DNA of 64,000 bases. Source: Aureimonas sp. Leaf427 (GTDB lineage: Bacteria; Pseudomonadota; Alphaproteobacteria; Rhizobiales; Rhizobiaceae). Positions 50,075 to 59,036 of this stretch are shown here, piece after piece. The stretch is taken from NCBI RefSeq assembly GCF_001425485.1, contig NZ_LMQW01000052.1, positions 42,224 through 106,223 on the forward strand, in the 5' to 3' direction. The translations under genes and the position numbers were made by a program. How positions within the stretch are numbered: the stretch's first letter is position 1; each line of letters opens with the position of its first letter. The notes below the pieces were generated by a model. The model made no database searches. It had not been told where the DNA came from and was given only the letters and a program-made list of their open reading frames with translations.

Positions 50075-51451
50075 ATGAGCCCCCGCAAAGAGATCCTGCT
50101 CAACGCCTTCACGATGAACTGCGTCGGGCACATCAATCACGGCCTCTGGACGCATCCGCGAGACCGCTCCAGCGACTACAAGCGCTTGGACTACTGGACG
50201 GATCTGGCCGAGACGCTGGAGAGAGGCCTCTTCGACGCGATGTTCATCGCCGACATCGTCGGGGTCTACGACGTCTACCGGGATTCGATCGACCTCACGG
50301 CGCGCGAGAGCATCCAGCTTCCCGTGAACGATCCGACCCTTCTCGTCCCCGCCATGGCTGCGGTGACGAAGAACCTCGGCTTCGGCGTCACGGTGAACAC
50401 GGCGGTCGAGCACCCCTATACGTTCGCCCGCCGCTTCTCGACGCTCGACCACCTGACGGAGGGGCGGATCGGCTGGAACATCGTGACGGGCTATCTCGAC
50501 AGCGCCGCGCGCGGCGTCGGCAAATCGGCCATGGCCGAGCACGACACGCGATACGACCGGGCGGACGACTATCTCGACCTTCTCTACAAGCTCTGGGAAA
50601 CGAGCTGGGAGGATGGCGCGGTGCTGAACGACAAGGCCGGGCGCCTCTATGCCGACCCCGCGAAGATCCACGAGATCCGGCACGAGGGTCCGTTCTACCA
50701 GTCGCGGGGCTATCATCTCAGCGAGCCCTCGCCGCAGCGGACGCCGGTGCTCTTCCAGGCCGGCACGTCCGGGCGGGGCCAGCGCTTCGCGGCGCGCCAT
50801 GCCGAGTGCATCTTCATCTCCGCCTCCGATCCCGCCGCCGCGCGCAACGTCTCGGCCGAGCTGCGCGCGGCGGCGGTCGCGGCCGGCCGCCGGGCCGACG
50901 ACATCCGCATCCTCGTCGGCCTCAGCGTCGTCACCGGCGAGACCGACGCCCTGGCCGAGGAGAAGCTCCAGGAATACCTGACCTATGCCAATCCGGAGGC
51001 GGGCCTCGCCCATTTCGCCGCCGGCAGCGGCATCGACTTTTCCACCTACGGGCTCGACGACGAGATCACCTACGGTCCGACCAACGCCATCCAGTCGACG
51101 ACCGCCGTCGCGCGCCAGAAGCGCCTGACCCGGCGCCAGCTTCTGGAGCAGCTGCGGCTCGGCGGGCGCTATCCGCTGATCGTCGGCAGCGGCGACACGG
51201 TCGCGGCCGAGATGCAGCGCTGGATCGAGGAGGGCGAGATCGACGGCTTCAACCTCACGCGCACGGTCGTGCCGGAAAGCTGGGTGGATTTCATCCGCTT
51301 CGTCGTCCCGGCCCTGCAGGAGCGCGGCATCTACAAGACGGAGCCGCGCGGCGGAACGCTGCGCCGGCACATTTTCGGCGAAGGCGACCGCCTGCCCGCC
51401 CGCCATGCCGGCCTCCAGCCCCTGCGCCTGCAGACGGGCTCGGCCGCGTAA
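50075..51451 (+). CDS. NtaA/SnaA/DszA-family FMNH2-dependent monooxygenase
   Basis: This 458-residue bacterial luciferase-like TIM-barrel monooxygenase uses reduced FMN from a separate reductase. Family landmarks are LNAFTMNCVGHINHGLW, ALFERGLFDAMFIADIVG-type strand-helix, GRIGWNIVTGYLDSAARG, and PVLFQAGTSGRGQRFAARHA. NtaA, SnaA, DszA and SfnG relatives cleave C-N or C-S bonds; within this sulfur locus a C-S-cleaving role is likeliest. No flavin reductase gene is seen in the window. The ATG at 50075 is preceded by GAAAGG. It ends the sulfur module. Confidence 0.9.
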   Translation: MSPRKEILLNAFTMNCVGHINHGLWTHPRDRSSDYKRLDYWTDLAETLERGLFDAMFIADIVGVYDVYRDSIDLTARESIQLPVNDPTLLVPAMAAVTKNLGFGVTVNTAVEHPYTFARRFSTLDHLTEGRIGWNIVTGYLDSAARGVGKSAMAEHDTRYDRADDYLDLLYKLWETSWEDGAVLNDKAGRLYADPAKIHEIRHEGPFYQSRGYHLSEPSPQRTPVLFQAGTSGRGQRFAARHAECIFISASDPAAARNVSAELRAAAVAAGRRADDIRILVGLSVVTGETDALAEEKLQEYLTYANPEAGLAHFAAGSGIDFSTYGLDDEITYGPTNAIQSTTAVARQKRLTRRQLLEQLRLGGRYPLIVGSGDTVAAEMQRWIEEGEIDGFNLTRTVVPESWVDFIRFVVPALQERGIYKTEPRGGTLRRHIFGEGDRLPARHAGLQPLRLQTGSAA

Positions 51452-51547
51452 AGGGTCGCGAACCCTCTCGGGGCGGTTTGTCACACGTGAATCAAACCCG
51501 GGCGGAGCCGGCGGGTTCATCGTCGGAGAGCAGAGCCGGCCGGCTAC

Positions 51548-53050
51548 GTGCGATCGTCCGTGCGATGCTTTAAAGGGCGAGGCATCCCTCCCTCGCCTGC
51601 CGCCGAACGGACCGCCTTGCCCCCTGCCGCCGCCCCGCCCGTCTTCGTCCCGCGTCCCCATCAGAGCGAGGCGCGCGACCGCATCCTCGCGGCGAAGGCC
51701 GAGGGGCGGCCGGGCTTCCTCCTCGGCGACCTCACCGGGCTCGGCAAGACGCTCTCGGCCTGGCTCGCCATCTCCGCGATGCCGGAGCGCGAGGTGCTGG
51801 TGATCTGTCCGAAGGGCGCGATCCCGCAATGGCGGCGCACGATCGCCGGCTCGCCCGCGGTGGACAAGAGCGTCACGCTTCTGAACTTCGAGCGCACCAA
51901 GCAGCTGATGGCGCCGCCCGCCGTCTCCAACCGCCGTTCGGTGCGCGCCCGCAACAACGAGCTGGCCCGCAAGGGCAGCCTGAAGAAGCCCTGGCCGATC
52001 GTGGTGATCGACGAGAGCCACCGCATCCGCAATCCCGCCTCGCAGCAGGGCCTCGTCTGCCGGGAGGTCGCAAGCTCCGCCGCCTTCACGCTCTACATGA
52101 GCGCGACCGCCGGCCAATCGCCGCACGAGCTGTCCTATCTCGGCCGGCTGCTTTCCTATGCCACGGGCGGCGCGCCGACCCCGCCGGGCGAGGAGATGGA
52201 TGCGTTCCGCGCGCTGATGAAGCGGCTTTCGATCGGCCGGGCGAAGGGGCGCTGGAAGAACTGGGCCTGGGAGCCGAACGAGCGCGACCGGGACGTCATG
52301 TCGGCCCTCCTCTACAAGGGACCGAGGGCGATTGGCCTGCGGCGGCGGCCCGAGGAGATCGCGGGCTGGCCGGAGGTGCAGCGGGAACTGGCGCCGACCG
52401 CCCTCGATGCGCCCGCCCGCCGCCTCTACGACGCGACCTGGCGCGAGTTCCGCCGCGAGCTCGGCCTTCTCGGCGGCTCGACGCGCAAGCCCGCCGGCTG
52501 GGCGGCGGACCTGCGCTTTCGCCAGAAGGCGAGCCTCCTGCGCTGTCCCGGCACCGCCGATTTCGCGGCCGATCTTCTCGACGAGGACCAGCAGGTCGCG
52601 ATCTCCGTCGCCTTCCTGGAGACGAGCACGCTTCTCGCCGACACGCTGCGCGGCCGGGGCTGGCGCGTCGGCGAGATCAACGGCGAGCGGAGCGGCGAGG
52701 CGAACGAGGCGACGCGCGTCGCCTTCCAGACCGGCCAGCTCGACGCCGTCCTCTTCACCGTCACCGAATCGATCTCGCTCCATCGCGGCGAGATGGACGG
52801 GGGCGAGCGCGAGCGGTCGCTGCTCGTTCACGACATGCGCCACAGCGCGATCCAGCTCCAGCAGATCGAGGGCCGCTGCCACCGCGACGGGCAGCGCGCC
52901 GTCATCTACTACACCTATGCGGAGGAGACCGTGGAAGAGCGCATCGCGGCGCTCGTCCTCGTCCGCATGTCGGCCATGGATTCCATCGCGGGCGACGATA
53001 CGAGCCTCATCGACGCGATCGCCGAGACGCTCGGACAAGGCCTCGATTGA
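51548..53050 (+). CDS. SNF2-like DEAD/DEAH-type helicase
   Basis: This protein of ~500 residues is a superfamily 2 ATPase with both RecA-like lobes. Walker A is in GDLTGLGKTLS (about 60-70), the DEAH box is DESH (155-158), motif III is MSATAGQSP, and motif VI is EGRCHRDGQ, the Snf2-type variant. It lacks the extra domains of chromatin-type Snf2 proteins and is short, like standalone bacterial or phage helicases. No in-frame ATG precedes the helicase core, so the start must be GTG (51548, 51560) or TTG (51617); 51548 is used here. Flanking genes are metabolic and signalling genes, with no restriction or phage partner visible. Its role is unknown. Confidence 0.85.
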   Translation: MRSSVRCFKGRGIPPSPAAERTALPPAAAPPVFVPRPHQSEARDRILAAKAEGRPGFLLGDLTGLGKTLSAWLAISAMPEREVLVICPKGAIPQWRRTIAGSPAVDKSVTLLNFERTKQLMAPPAVSNRRSVRARNNELARKGSLKKPWPIVVIDESHRIRNPASQQGLVCREVASSAAFTLYMSATAGQSPHELSYLGRLLSYATGGAPTPPGEEMDAFRALMKRLSIGRAKGRWKNWAWEPNERDRDVMSALLYKGPRAIGLRRRPEEIAGWPEVQRELAPTALDAPARRLYDATWREFRRELGLLGGSTRKPAGWAADLRFRQKASLLRCPGTADFAADLLDEDQQVAISVAFLETSTLLADTLRGRGWRVGEINGERSGEANEATRVAFQTGQLDAVLFTVTESISLHRGEMDGGERERSLLVHDMRHSAIQLQQIEGRCHRDGQRAVIYYTYAEETVEERIAALVLVRMSAMDSIAGDDTSLIDAIAETLGQGLD

Positions 53051-53062
53051 GCCGGCTTCGAT

Positions 53063-55456
53063 TCAGGCTCTGAGAGCCGAGGGGCCCACCGCGTCCGGCT
53101 GGTCCTGGCGGAGCAGGAGGTCGCGCGCATGGGCCGCGGACAGGGGGCGCCCCAGGAGATAGCCCTGCGCCTCCTTGCAGCCGAGACGCTCCAGAAGCGC
53201 CAGCTGCTCGGTGGTCTCCACGCCCTCCCCGACCGTTCCGACGCCCAGATCGTGCGCCATCTGGATGACCGCCTTCACCACGGCCATGGCGCTCGGCTTG
53301 TCGGGCGCGGCCTGGACGAAGGTCCGGTCGATCTTGATCTTGTCGAGGGCGAAGTCGACGAGATGGGCGAAGGAGGAATAGCCCGTTCCGAAATCGTCCA
53401 TGGCGATGGTCACGCCGAGCTGCCGGAGGATCTGGAGGCTCGCGGCGATCCGCTCGCCGTCCTCGACGAGGGCGGTCTCGGTCAGCTCGATGCAGAGCCG
53501 CGCGGCATGGAGGCCGCAGGAGGCGAGGACGCTCGCCACCGTCAGGGGAAAGACCTCCGATCTCAGCTGCACCGGCGAGGCGTTGACCGCGACATGCACC
53601 CCGGCCGGCCAGGAGGCCGCCTCGCGGCAGGCCTGCGCCAGGACCCAGTCGCCGATCTTGGCGATCAGCCCGGTTTCCTCGGCGATGGGAATGAAGCGAT
53701 CCGGCGGAATGAGCCCGCGCTCGGGATGGTTCCAGCGGATCAGAGCCTCGAAGCCGACGATCCGTTGGTCGGGATAGCGGCAGATCGGCTGATAGAAGAG
53801 GACGAACTGGTCGCTTTCCAGCGCGAGCCGCAGATGGGCCTCGATCCAGCTCCGCTCGGTCGCGGCCTCCAGCATGCCGATCTCGTATCTCTGGCTCTGC
53901 CGGAGTCCCCGCGCCTTGGCCTTGAACAGCGCGAGATCGGCATATTGCGTCAGAGCCTCGCCGTCCCGCGTGTCGGCCGTGGTGGCGATGCCGACGCTGC
54001 AGCCGAGAACGACCGAATGCCCGAGCACGGCGATCGGCCGGGCGACCTCCTTGACGACGGTCTGGGTCAGCCCGTCGATGGCGGCCTCGTCGGCCGTGCG
54101 GGAGATGATGGCGAGTTCGTCGCCGCCGAGCCGGTAGGCTCTTTCCTTGTGCGTGCAGAGGGTCTTGAGGCGCCGCGCGATCTCGATCAGCACCTCGTCG
54201 CCGGCAGCCTGGCCCAGCGTGTCGTTGATCGACTTGAAGCGATCGAGATCGATGAAGAGGATCGCGACATCCTTGCCGGCCTGCAGCGCGGTCGCCAGAT
54301 CCGTCTTGAAGGCGCGGCGGTTGCCGAGTTCGGTCAGCGGATCGGCGAAGGCCAGGCGTTCCAGCGCCTTCTGCGCCTCGCGCTCGCCCGTGATGTCGTC
54401 ATAGGTCAGCACCGCTCCGCCATCGGCCATCGGCCGGCAGGCGACGGAGATGACGCGCCCGTCGTCGAGCTCGTGCTCGAGATAGGTCGTGTCCTCCTTG
54501 GCGAACCAGAGGAAATGGTTGCCGATGATCCGCTTGGTTCGCGTCGCGCTCCAGCCGAGGCGCTGACCGAGATGAGTCAGATAGGTTTCCCATCGCATGC
54601 CGACGGCGACGTCAGCGCCGTCGATGGCGAAGACCTGGAGAAGACGCTCGTTGAGAAGGGTGATGACGCCGTCGGAGCCGATGACGAGGAGGCCGTTCGA
54701 CATATTGGCCAGCGCCGCGCCGAGGAGCGCGCCTTCCTGCCGCTGCCGGTCGAGCTTCGCCGCCGAGATGGCGATGTAGGACGCCATGAGGAGAAGGCAG
54801 AGGACCGTGATCACGAGCACGGTGACGAGCGTCGCCTGGTCCGTGCCGGCCCATCCCGTTTCCTCCATCGGCTCCAGCCGGAGGCCGAGCATGGCGACAA
54901 AATGGACGAGACAGACGGCCAGCACGATCGAGGCGACCGCCAGCGGCCTGTAGAGGCGCCGGCCCGGCAGCGAGAGGGCGGCCGCGAAAAGGCCGATGCC
55001 GAGAAGGGTGGACAGGAGAGAGGCGGTCGGCAGATGGGTCGCGATACAGCCTTCGAGAGCGCCCATTCCCGTGAAGTGCATCACGCTGACGCCGGCGCCT
55101 GCAATGCCGCCGCCGATCGCCTGCAGCCACCGCCGTTTCGTCAGGACGGTCGCCGCGAGCGGAAGTCCGATCAGAAGGATGCCGGTCAGGGCGGAGAGCG
55201 CGGTGATGCCCGGATCGAATCCGACGATAAAGGGCTGCCGAAACCCCAGCATGGCGACGAAATGGGTGGTCCAGACACCCAAGCCCGCGACGAGGGTGAT
55301 CGCGGCCATCCACAGGGACCGGTCCACGGTCTCGTTCGCCCGGGCCCGCTGCATCATCGAAACGAGCAGTCCCGCCGTGATCGAGCAGATCAGGACGGCG
55401 CCGAGGATGAAGGCCCCCGAATGATCTGCGACGAGATGACGGATCGCGGTTTCCAT
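53063..55456 (-). CDS. MHYT-PAS-GGDEF-EAL cyclic-di-GMP signalling protein
   Basis: This 797-residue inner-membrane protein starts with an MHYT sensor (~7 helices, residues 10-245) containing the repeated motif pairs THFVAM, MHFTGM and VHFVAM, which are thought to bind a metal such as copper and sense gases. A PAS-like domain (~260-365) follows, then a GGDEF domain whose motif reads GGDEL, and an EAL domain with intact [15 protein letters not shown] and DDFGTGYSS. Cyclic-di-GMP breakdown is likely active; the diguanylate cyclase half may be reduced or regulatory because of the Leu in place of Phe. It is a single gene, convergent with the helicase gene 12 bases away. Confidence 0.93.
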   Translation of the reverse strand: METAIRHLVADHSGAFILGAVLICSITAGLLVSMMQRARANETVDRSLWMAAITLVAGLGVWTTHFVAMLGFRQPFIVGFDPGITALSALTGILLIGLPLAATVLTKRRWLQAIGGGIAGAGVSVMHFTGMGALEGCIATHLPTASLLSTLLGIGLFAAALSLPGRRLYRPLAVASIVLAVCLVHFVAMLGLRLEPMEETGWAGTDQATLVTVLVITVLCLLLMASYIAISAAKLDRQRQEGALLGAALANMSNGLLVIGSDGVITLLNERLLQVFAIDGADVAVGMRWETYLTHLGQRLGWSATRTKRIIGNHFLWFAKEDTTYLEHELDDGRVISVACRPMADGGAVLTYDDITGEREAQKALERLAFADPLTELGNRRAFKTDLATALQAGKDVAILFIDLDRFKSINDTLGQAAGDEVLIEIARRLKTLCTHKERAYRLGGDELAIISRTADEAAIDGLTQTVVKEVARPIAVLGHSVVLGCSVGIATTADTRDGEALTQYADLALFKAKARGLRQSQRYEIGMLEAATERSWIEAHLRLALESDQFVLFYQPICRYPDQRIVGFEALIRWNHPERGLIPPDRFIPIAEETGLIAKIGDWVLAQACREAASWPAGVHVAVNASPVQLRSEVFPLTVASVLASCGLHAARLCIELTETALVEDGERIAASLQILRQLGVTIAMDDFGTGYSSFAHLVDFALDKIKIDRTFVQAAPDKPSAMAVVKAVIQMAHDLGVGTVGEGVETTEQLALLERLGCKEAQGYLLGRPLSAAHARDLLLRQDQPDAVGPSALRA

Positions 55457-55616
55457 ACAAGAGTAAGGCGATCAGAAAGTTTGCAACCTCATAAACGCCG
55501 CCCCCGTAAATATTGCGAAACCCTCGTCGCAAAACCGTTTTCGGCCGCGACTGGATGGCGGCGAAAGCGCCGGACTCCTCCCCTGGAACTCTGGCAAGCC
55601 CCGCTCTTCGATCATG

Positions 55617-55654
55617 AAAAAGGCCCGCCCGGATCTCTCCGCGGCGGGCCTTTT
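55617..55654. terminator. bidirectional rho-independent terminator
   Basis: The stem is AAAAAGGCCCGCC (55617-55629) and GGCGGGCCTTTT (55643-55654) with a 13-base loop, flanked by A and T runs, so it works on both strands. On the minus strand it ends transcription of the gene at 55751-56242 before the GGDEF gene begins. Confidence 0.85.
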
Positions 55655-55750
55655 CGTTGCAATCGGAACGTCATGACGGCGCTCGTGAAAATGTCCGAGC
55701 CCCGGAGCGACATCGCCCCACGCCGCGATCCCTCGTAAGGGCCGCCGGTA

Positions 55751-56242
55751 TCAGTCGTCCGCTTCGGCGTTGACGGAGGTCTCGGCGAGATCGGACAGGA
55801 TGTCGTCCGTGTTCTCCTCCTCGATCAGCGTCTCCTTCAGAAGGGCGGCCGCGTCGTCGTGTCCGAGCTGGTTCGCCCAGGCATAGAGCGTGCCGTAGCG
55901 CGTGATCTCGTAATGCTCGACGGCCTGCGCGGCCGCGATGATCCCGGCATCGAGCGCTTCCGATCCCGCGAACTCCTCAACGACCTCCTCGCCTTCCGCG
56001 ATGATGCCGAGGATCGCCTTGCACTCGACGCCTTCCGGCTTGGCGTCGACGAGGCCGAACACCTCCTCCAGGCGCTTCACCTGCGTCTTCGTCTCCTCGA
56101 GATGGACGCCGAGGGCCGACTTGAGGTCCGTCGAGGTGGCGGCCTCCATCATCTTGGGAAGCGCCTTCAGGATCGCGTTCTCGGCGAAATACGTGTCCTT
56201 CAGCTGATGCAGGAAGAGGTCGTTCAAGGTCTGGTCGGCCAT
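55751..56242 (-). CDS. YciE/YciF-type ferritin-like stress protein (DUF892)
   Basis: This 163-residue all-helical protein belongs to the YciE/YciF (DUF892) family. Its four-helix bundle carries metal-ligand Glu/His residues, seen in HQLKDTYFAENAILKAL, VHLEETKTQVKRLEEV, AQAVEHYEITRYGTL and KETLIEEENTD. Such proteins are induced by stress in enterobacteria; catalytic function is unsettled. The start at 56242 (MADQTLND) has GGAA six bases upstream; an ATG two codons earlier is an alternative. It is followed by a strong terminator. Confidence 0.9.
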   Translation of the reverse strand: MADQTLNDLFLHQLKDTYFAENAILKALPKMMEAATSTDLKSALGVHLEETKTQVKRLEEVFGLVDAKPEGVECKAILGIIAEGEEVVEEFAGSEALDAGIIAAAQAVEHYEITRYGTLYAWANQLGHDDAAALLKETLIEEENTDDILSDLAETSVNAEADD

Positions 56243-56452
56243 GATCATTTCCGATCGATGTTTGCAGAGGACGATGTGCGCGGCAGGGGCGCGGCTCCGT
56301 CGGGACGGCGGGACGCGCCGCCGGCGCAGACCGGTAAGGGTACCGCGCCCCGCGGGTTCCGGAGAGATCGCGTAGCCGCTACCCGACGTTGCCGCGAAGC
56401 CAGGTTCTTCGCGCGAGGCCGGGCGTTTCGTCGCGGACACGGGCTTTGGAAA

Positions 56453-56470
56453 GGCCCGCTTGCGCGGGCC
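56453..56470 (-). terminator. terminator after the BA14K-type gene
   Basis: Stem GGCCCGC (56453-56459) and GCGGGCC (56464-56470) with a four-base loop, followed on the minus strand by TTTCC. It is short and has a weak T tail, 12 bases past the stop codon. Confidence 0.6.
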
Positions 56471-56482
56471 CCTGCAGCGTCG

Positions 56483-56833
56483 TCAGAGGCGGCACTGCCG
56501 CAGTCGGCCGTTCCGGTCCCGGTAGAGGTTGGAACGCGGGTCGTAGCTGCGATAGGTCGCAAGGCAGGCCCGATCGTGGCGGCTCAGCCGGAGACGGCGG
56601 TCGTCCCGGCGGTCGCGGCGGTCGTCCGAAAAGCGCGGGGGCGGGCCGCGGCGCTCGTAGCGGTCGTTCCGATCCTGGCGCATGTCCCGACGGTCGTCGG
56701 AACGCCGCTCGTAGCGGTCGCCGTCGCGGTACTGGACCTCGATCGACCCTGCGCTGGAGGGCGCGGCGAAGGCGGTGGCACCGACGAGCGCCATCGCGGC
56801 GGCCATCGCCAGCTGCTTGAGATTGATTGTCAT
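56483..56833 (-). CDS. BA14K-family secreted Arg/Asp-rich protein
   Basis: This 116-residue protein has a signal peptide (about 1-28, ending SSAG). A strongly charged Arg/Asp/Tyr-rich repeat follows (about 35-85, with DRYERR and DDRRDRR units). The C-terminal ~30 residues, DRACLATYRSYDPRSNLYR and so on, match the BA14K signature with two Cys. BA14K proteins of Brucella relatives are surface or periplasmic immunoreactive proteins of unknown function. It has its own terminator. A family-typical lineage marker for Hyphomicrobiales. Confidence 0.85.
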   Translation of the reverse strand: MTINLKQLAMAAAMALVGATAFAAPSSAGSIEVQYRDGDRYERRSDDRRDMRQDRNDRYERRGPPPRFSDDRRDRRDDRRLRLSRHDRACLATYRSYDPRSNLYRDRNGRLRQCRL

Positions 56834-57094
56834 GAAGGACTCCCTGTGGGCTCCCGCAACGGGCCACCGTCCCGTCGGTTCCGCTCCTCAGCTTCCGGCG
56901 TCGCCTTCGCCGGACCCGGTCCAAGCCTTTGAACATCAAGATGATGAGCCGGGCTTGCCCCACTCTCGATGGCCGTTGGATACAGCTGTCCCGGCGCGCC
57001 CGGCACCGATGTCCTCGGCGCGCGGGCGGGCGGCAGGCCAGGCGCGGCAGAGGGCGGCGTCCCGGTGGCAGGCTCTACGGGTGAAGCGCGGCGG

Positions 57095-57331
57095 TCACTT
57101 GTCGACGAGAAGGCCGACCGGCACGTCCAGCACGTCGGAGAGCACCGCGAGCTCCAAATTCTGCGGCTGCGATCCCTGCTCGATCGCAGCGAGGCGCTCC
57201 TCGGTCATGCCGGCATCCGCCGCGACGTCGTGCTGCGACAGGCCGGAGGACTGCCGGAACGCCTTAACGGCGGGCGCGCCCTCCCCGATCGCCTCGACGA
57301 CCGGATCGGGGATCTCGAACGTGTCGCTCAA
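57095..57331 (-). CDS. small XRE-type helix-turn-helix protein
   Basis: This 78-residue protein is almost entirely a Cro/C1-type HTH domain (about 20-72, FRQSSGLSQHDVAADAGMTEERLAAIEQG). It begins within the last four bases of the Rmf-like gene (ATGA), so the two are co-translated. There is no toxin-like partner other than that small protein. It may be an autoregulator of this small operon. Confidence 0.82.
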   Translation of the reverse strand: MSDTFEIPDPVVEAIGEGAPAVKAFRQSSGLSQHDVAADAGMTEERLAAIEQGSQPQNLELAVLSDVLDVPVGLLVDK

Positions 57332-57510
57332 GGCTGCACCTCGCCGTCGATACCGGTCTCCTCCGCCTTCAGGCGCCCGGCGATCTGGCTGTCGGTCCAG
57401 CCGCGCAGCCAGTCCCGCCCCTGATCGGACCCGGAAGCATAGCCGCAGCTGCCGGTCGGCTCGGCCTGCAGGAAGGCGCTGAGACCTTCTTCGTAGGGAA
57501 TGTTCGACAT
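57328..57510 (-). CDS. small Rmf/CrpP-like protein
   Basis: This 60-residue protein begins MSNIPYEEGLSAF. Its C-terminal half has the pattern seen in ribosome modulation factor (Rmf) and CrpP-like proteins: a glycine-containing GCGYASGSD followed by RDWLRGWTD, where Rmf has the CPY...WLxGWR motif. A role in ribosome hibernation would be natural, but the basic character of E. coli Rmf is weaker here, so this is a fold-level resemblance. The start at 57510 is preferred to one at 57570 because it gives the compact family length. Confidence 0.65.
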   Translation of the reverse strand: MSNIPYEEGLSAFLQAEPTGSCGYASGSDQGRDWLRGWTDSQIAGRLKAEETGIDGEVQP

Positions 57511-57584
57511 GGATTCGGCTCCTGAGGTGGAAGGGACTTGTTGTGTGGCCGGGATCTGAACCGCCGGCATCGAGGGTCGCTGCT

Positions 57585-58022
57585 CTACTGGATCGTCTCC
57601 CGCCGGACGACGAGGCCGTCGCCGACCCGGTCGCCCTCTTCCAGCGAGGTCAGCGCGGCCACCGCGAGATGGGAGGCGAAGGGGCCGTAGTTCTCAGGAT
57701 CATGGACGTCCCTGATCCAATCGAGAGCCGTGTCCATCGCCGCGAGGATCCGTTGGGGAACCTCCTTCGCGAGGATAGGGGGCTCCTCCACCGGGCTTTG
57801 CCGTTCGCCCGTGAAGCGCACGACGGCGACGAGACGGTCGGTATCGTCCTTGACCGTGACCCTCACCTCCGCCCGGTCCGGCATCTTGCCGTCGATATCC
57901 TGGAGCAGCTCGCCGCAGGAGACGACCGCCGCCGACCACGCCTCGGCATCGTTCGCGAGTTCGGCACCGAGCGTGTCCGTGAAAAGCGAAACGCCGGAGA
58001 CGTGGAAGAAGTATCGCGGCAT
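57585..58022 (-). CDS. DUF6894-type protein
   Basis: This 145-residue protein begins MPRYFFHVSG and continues with DTLGAELANDAEAWSAAVVSCGELLQDI, the common pattern of rhizobial DUF6894 proteins. Its molecular function is unknown. The C-terminal third extends beyond the usual ~75-residue domain with a soluble helix-rich region. It is divergent from the Crp/Fnr gene, 165 bases away. No signal peptide is seen. Confidence 0.75.
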   Translation of the reverse strand: MPRYFFHVSGVSLFTDTLGAELANDAEAWSAAVVSCGELLQDIDGKMPDRAEVRVTVKDDTDRLVAVVRFTGERQSPVEEPPILAKEVPQRILAAMDTALDWIRDVHDPENYGPFASHLAVAALTSLEEGDRVGDGLVVRRETIQ

Positions 58023-58187
58023 GTGAGAGCTTTCGGCTGCCGCGCCATGCGCGGCCGATCGTCGGGCTCTGCAAACAACGGCGCCTGCGAGGAGGGCCTG
58101 AGGTCTCAACGTGGGAGCGACGAAATCGTTGCCCCTTGGGATTTCGACCGCTATCGGTCTCATACGAGGATCGAGGCCTGTCGTATC

Positions 58188-58976
58188 ATGGATGTCACGC
58201 AGTCGCTCAATCTTATGATCCGGAAACTCGAAGGCTTCCATCCTCTCTCCTCGGCCGACAAGGATCTCCTGCAGCATCACAGCCGCACGATCCGCGAGAT
58301 TCCCGCCCGGCAGGACATCGCGAGCGAGGGGGACCGGCCCGATTTCGTCTATGTCATGGTCTCGGGCTTCGCCTGCCGCTACAAGCTCCTCGCGGACGGA
58401 CGGCGCCAGATCATGGCCTATATGGTGCCGGGCGATTTCTGCGATTTCCAGGTCTTCATCCTGAAGGAGCGGGACCATGGCATCGCCACGCTCTCCAACT
58501 GCAAGGTCGTGCAGATCCCGGCGGAAAGCGTCCTGGAGCTGACGGAACGCCCGGCGATCGCCCGGGCCTTCTGGTGGGCCACCCTCGTCGACGAGGCCAC
58601 CTTGCGCGAATGGCTGGTCAGCATCGGGCAGCGCGAGGCGGAGGTGCGCATCGCCCACCTTCTCTGCGAGATGCTGATGCGCCTGCGCGCGGTCGGGCTG
58701 GTGGAGGGAAACAGCTATTCCCTGCCCCTCACGCAGGCCGACCTCGCCGATACGATGGGCATGACCGTCGTGCATGCGAACCGCATGCTGATGAGCCTTC
58801 GCGAGAAGGATCTGATCGCGATCGACGGGCGTCAGGTGACGGTGATCGACGTGCGCCGCCTCGAAGAGTTCGCGGGCTTCAATCCCAACTACCTCCATCT
58901 TCAGGCCGGCTCGACACCGAAGCCGGCGGCCCGGCAGGCCGGCGACGATAAAAACCCGACGCTCCAACCTATGTGA
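58188..58976 (+). CDS. Crp/Fnr family transcriptional regulator
   Basis: This 262-residue regulator has an N-terminal cyclic-nucleotide-binding-type beta-roll (about 25-145, EGDRPDFVYVMVSGFACRY, MAYMVPGDFCDFQVF) and a C-terminal winged HTH (about 175-245, LTQADLADTMGMTVVHANRM). The N-terminal Cys cluster of true Fnr is absent, so it does not carry an iron-sulfur sensor of that type. The tail after residue ~235 is Pro/Ala-rich and may be disordered. Similar proteins in rhizobia respond to stress. It is followed by a MarR gene on the same strand. Confidence 0.9.
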   Translation: MDVTQSLNLMIRKLEGFHPLSSADKDLLQHHSRTIREIPARQDIASEGDRPDFVYVMVSGFACRYKLLADGRRQIMAYMVPGDFCDFQVFILKERDHGIATLSNCKVVQIPAESVLELTERPAIARAFWWATLVDEATLREWLVSIGQREAEVRIAHLLCEMLMRLRAVGLVEGNSYSLPLTQADLADTMGMTVVHANRMLMSLREKDLIAIDGRQVTVIDVRRLEEFAGFNPNYLHLQAGSTPKPAARQAGDDKNPTLQPM

Positions 58977-59036
58977 ATGCTAAGCTTCAGTGAACGGTTA
59001 CGTTTCTTTCGGGATAGAGACCTCGAGGAAACCGTC

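Noticed and set aside
49742-53038. Minus-strand open frame of almost 1100 codons opposite the second SfnB-like, NtaA-type and helicase genes
   Set aside because: It crosses three real genes and their gaps, and its translation has shadow-type composition and no recognisable motif.
51452-53050. Possible prophage or defence island around the SNF2-like helicase
   Set aside because: No integrase, capsid, restriction, methylase or nuclease gene adjoins it, and both flanks are ordinary chromosomal genes.
57095-57510. Toxin-antitoxin reading of the Rmf-like/XRE pair
   Set aside because: The first protein resembles Rmf/CrpP rather than a known toxin, and overlap plus an HTH gene is not enough evidence for a toxin-antitoxin system.
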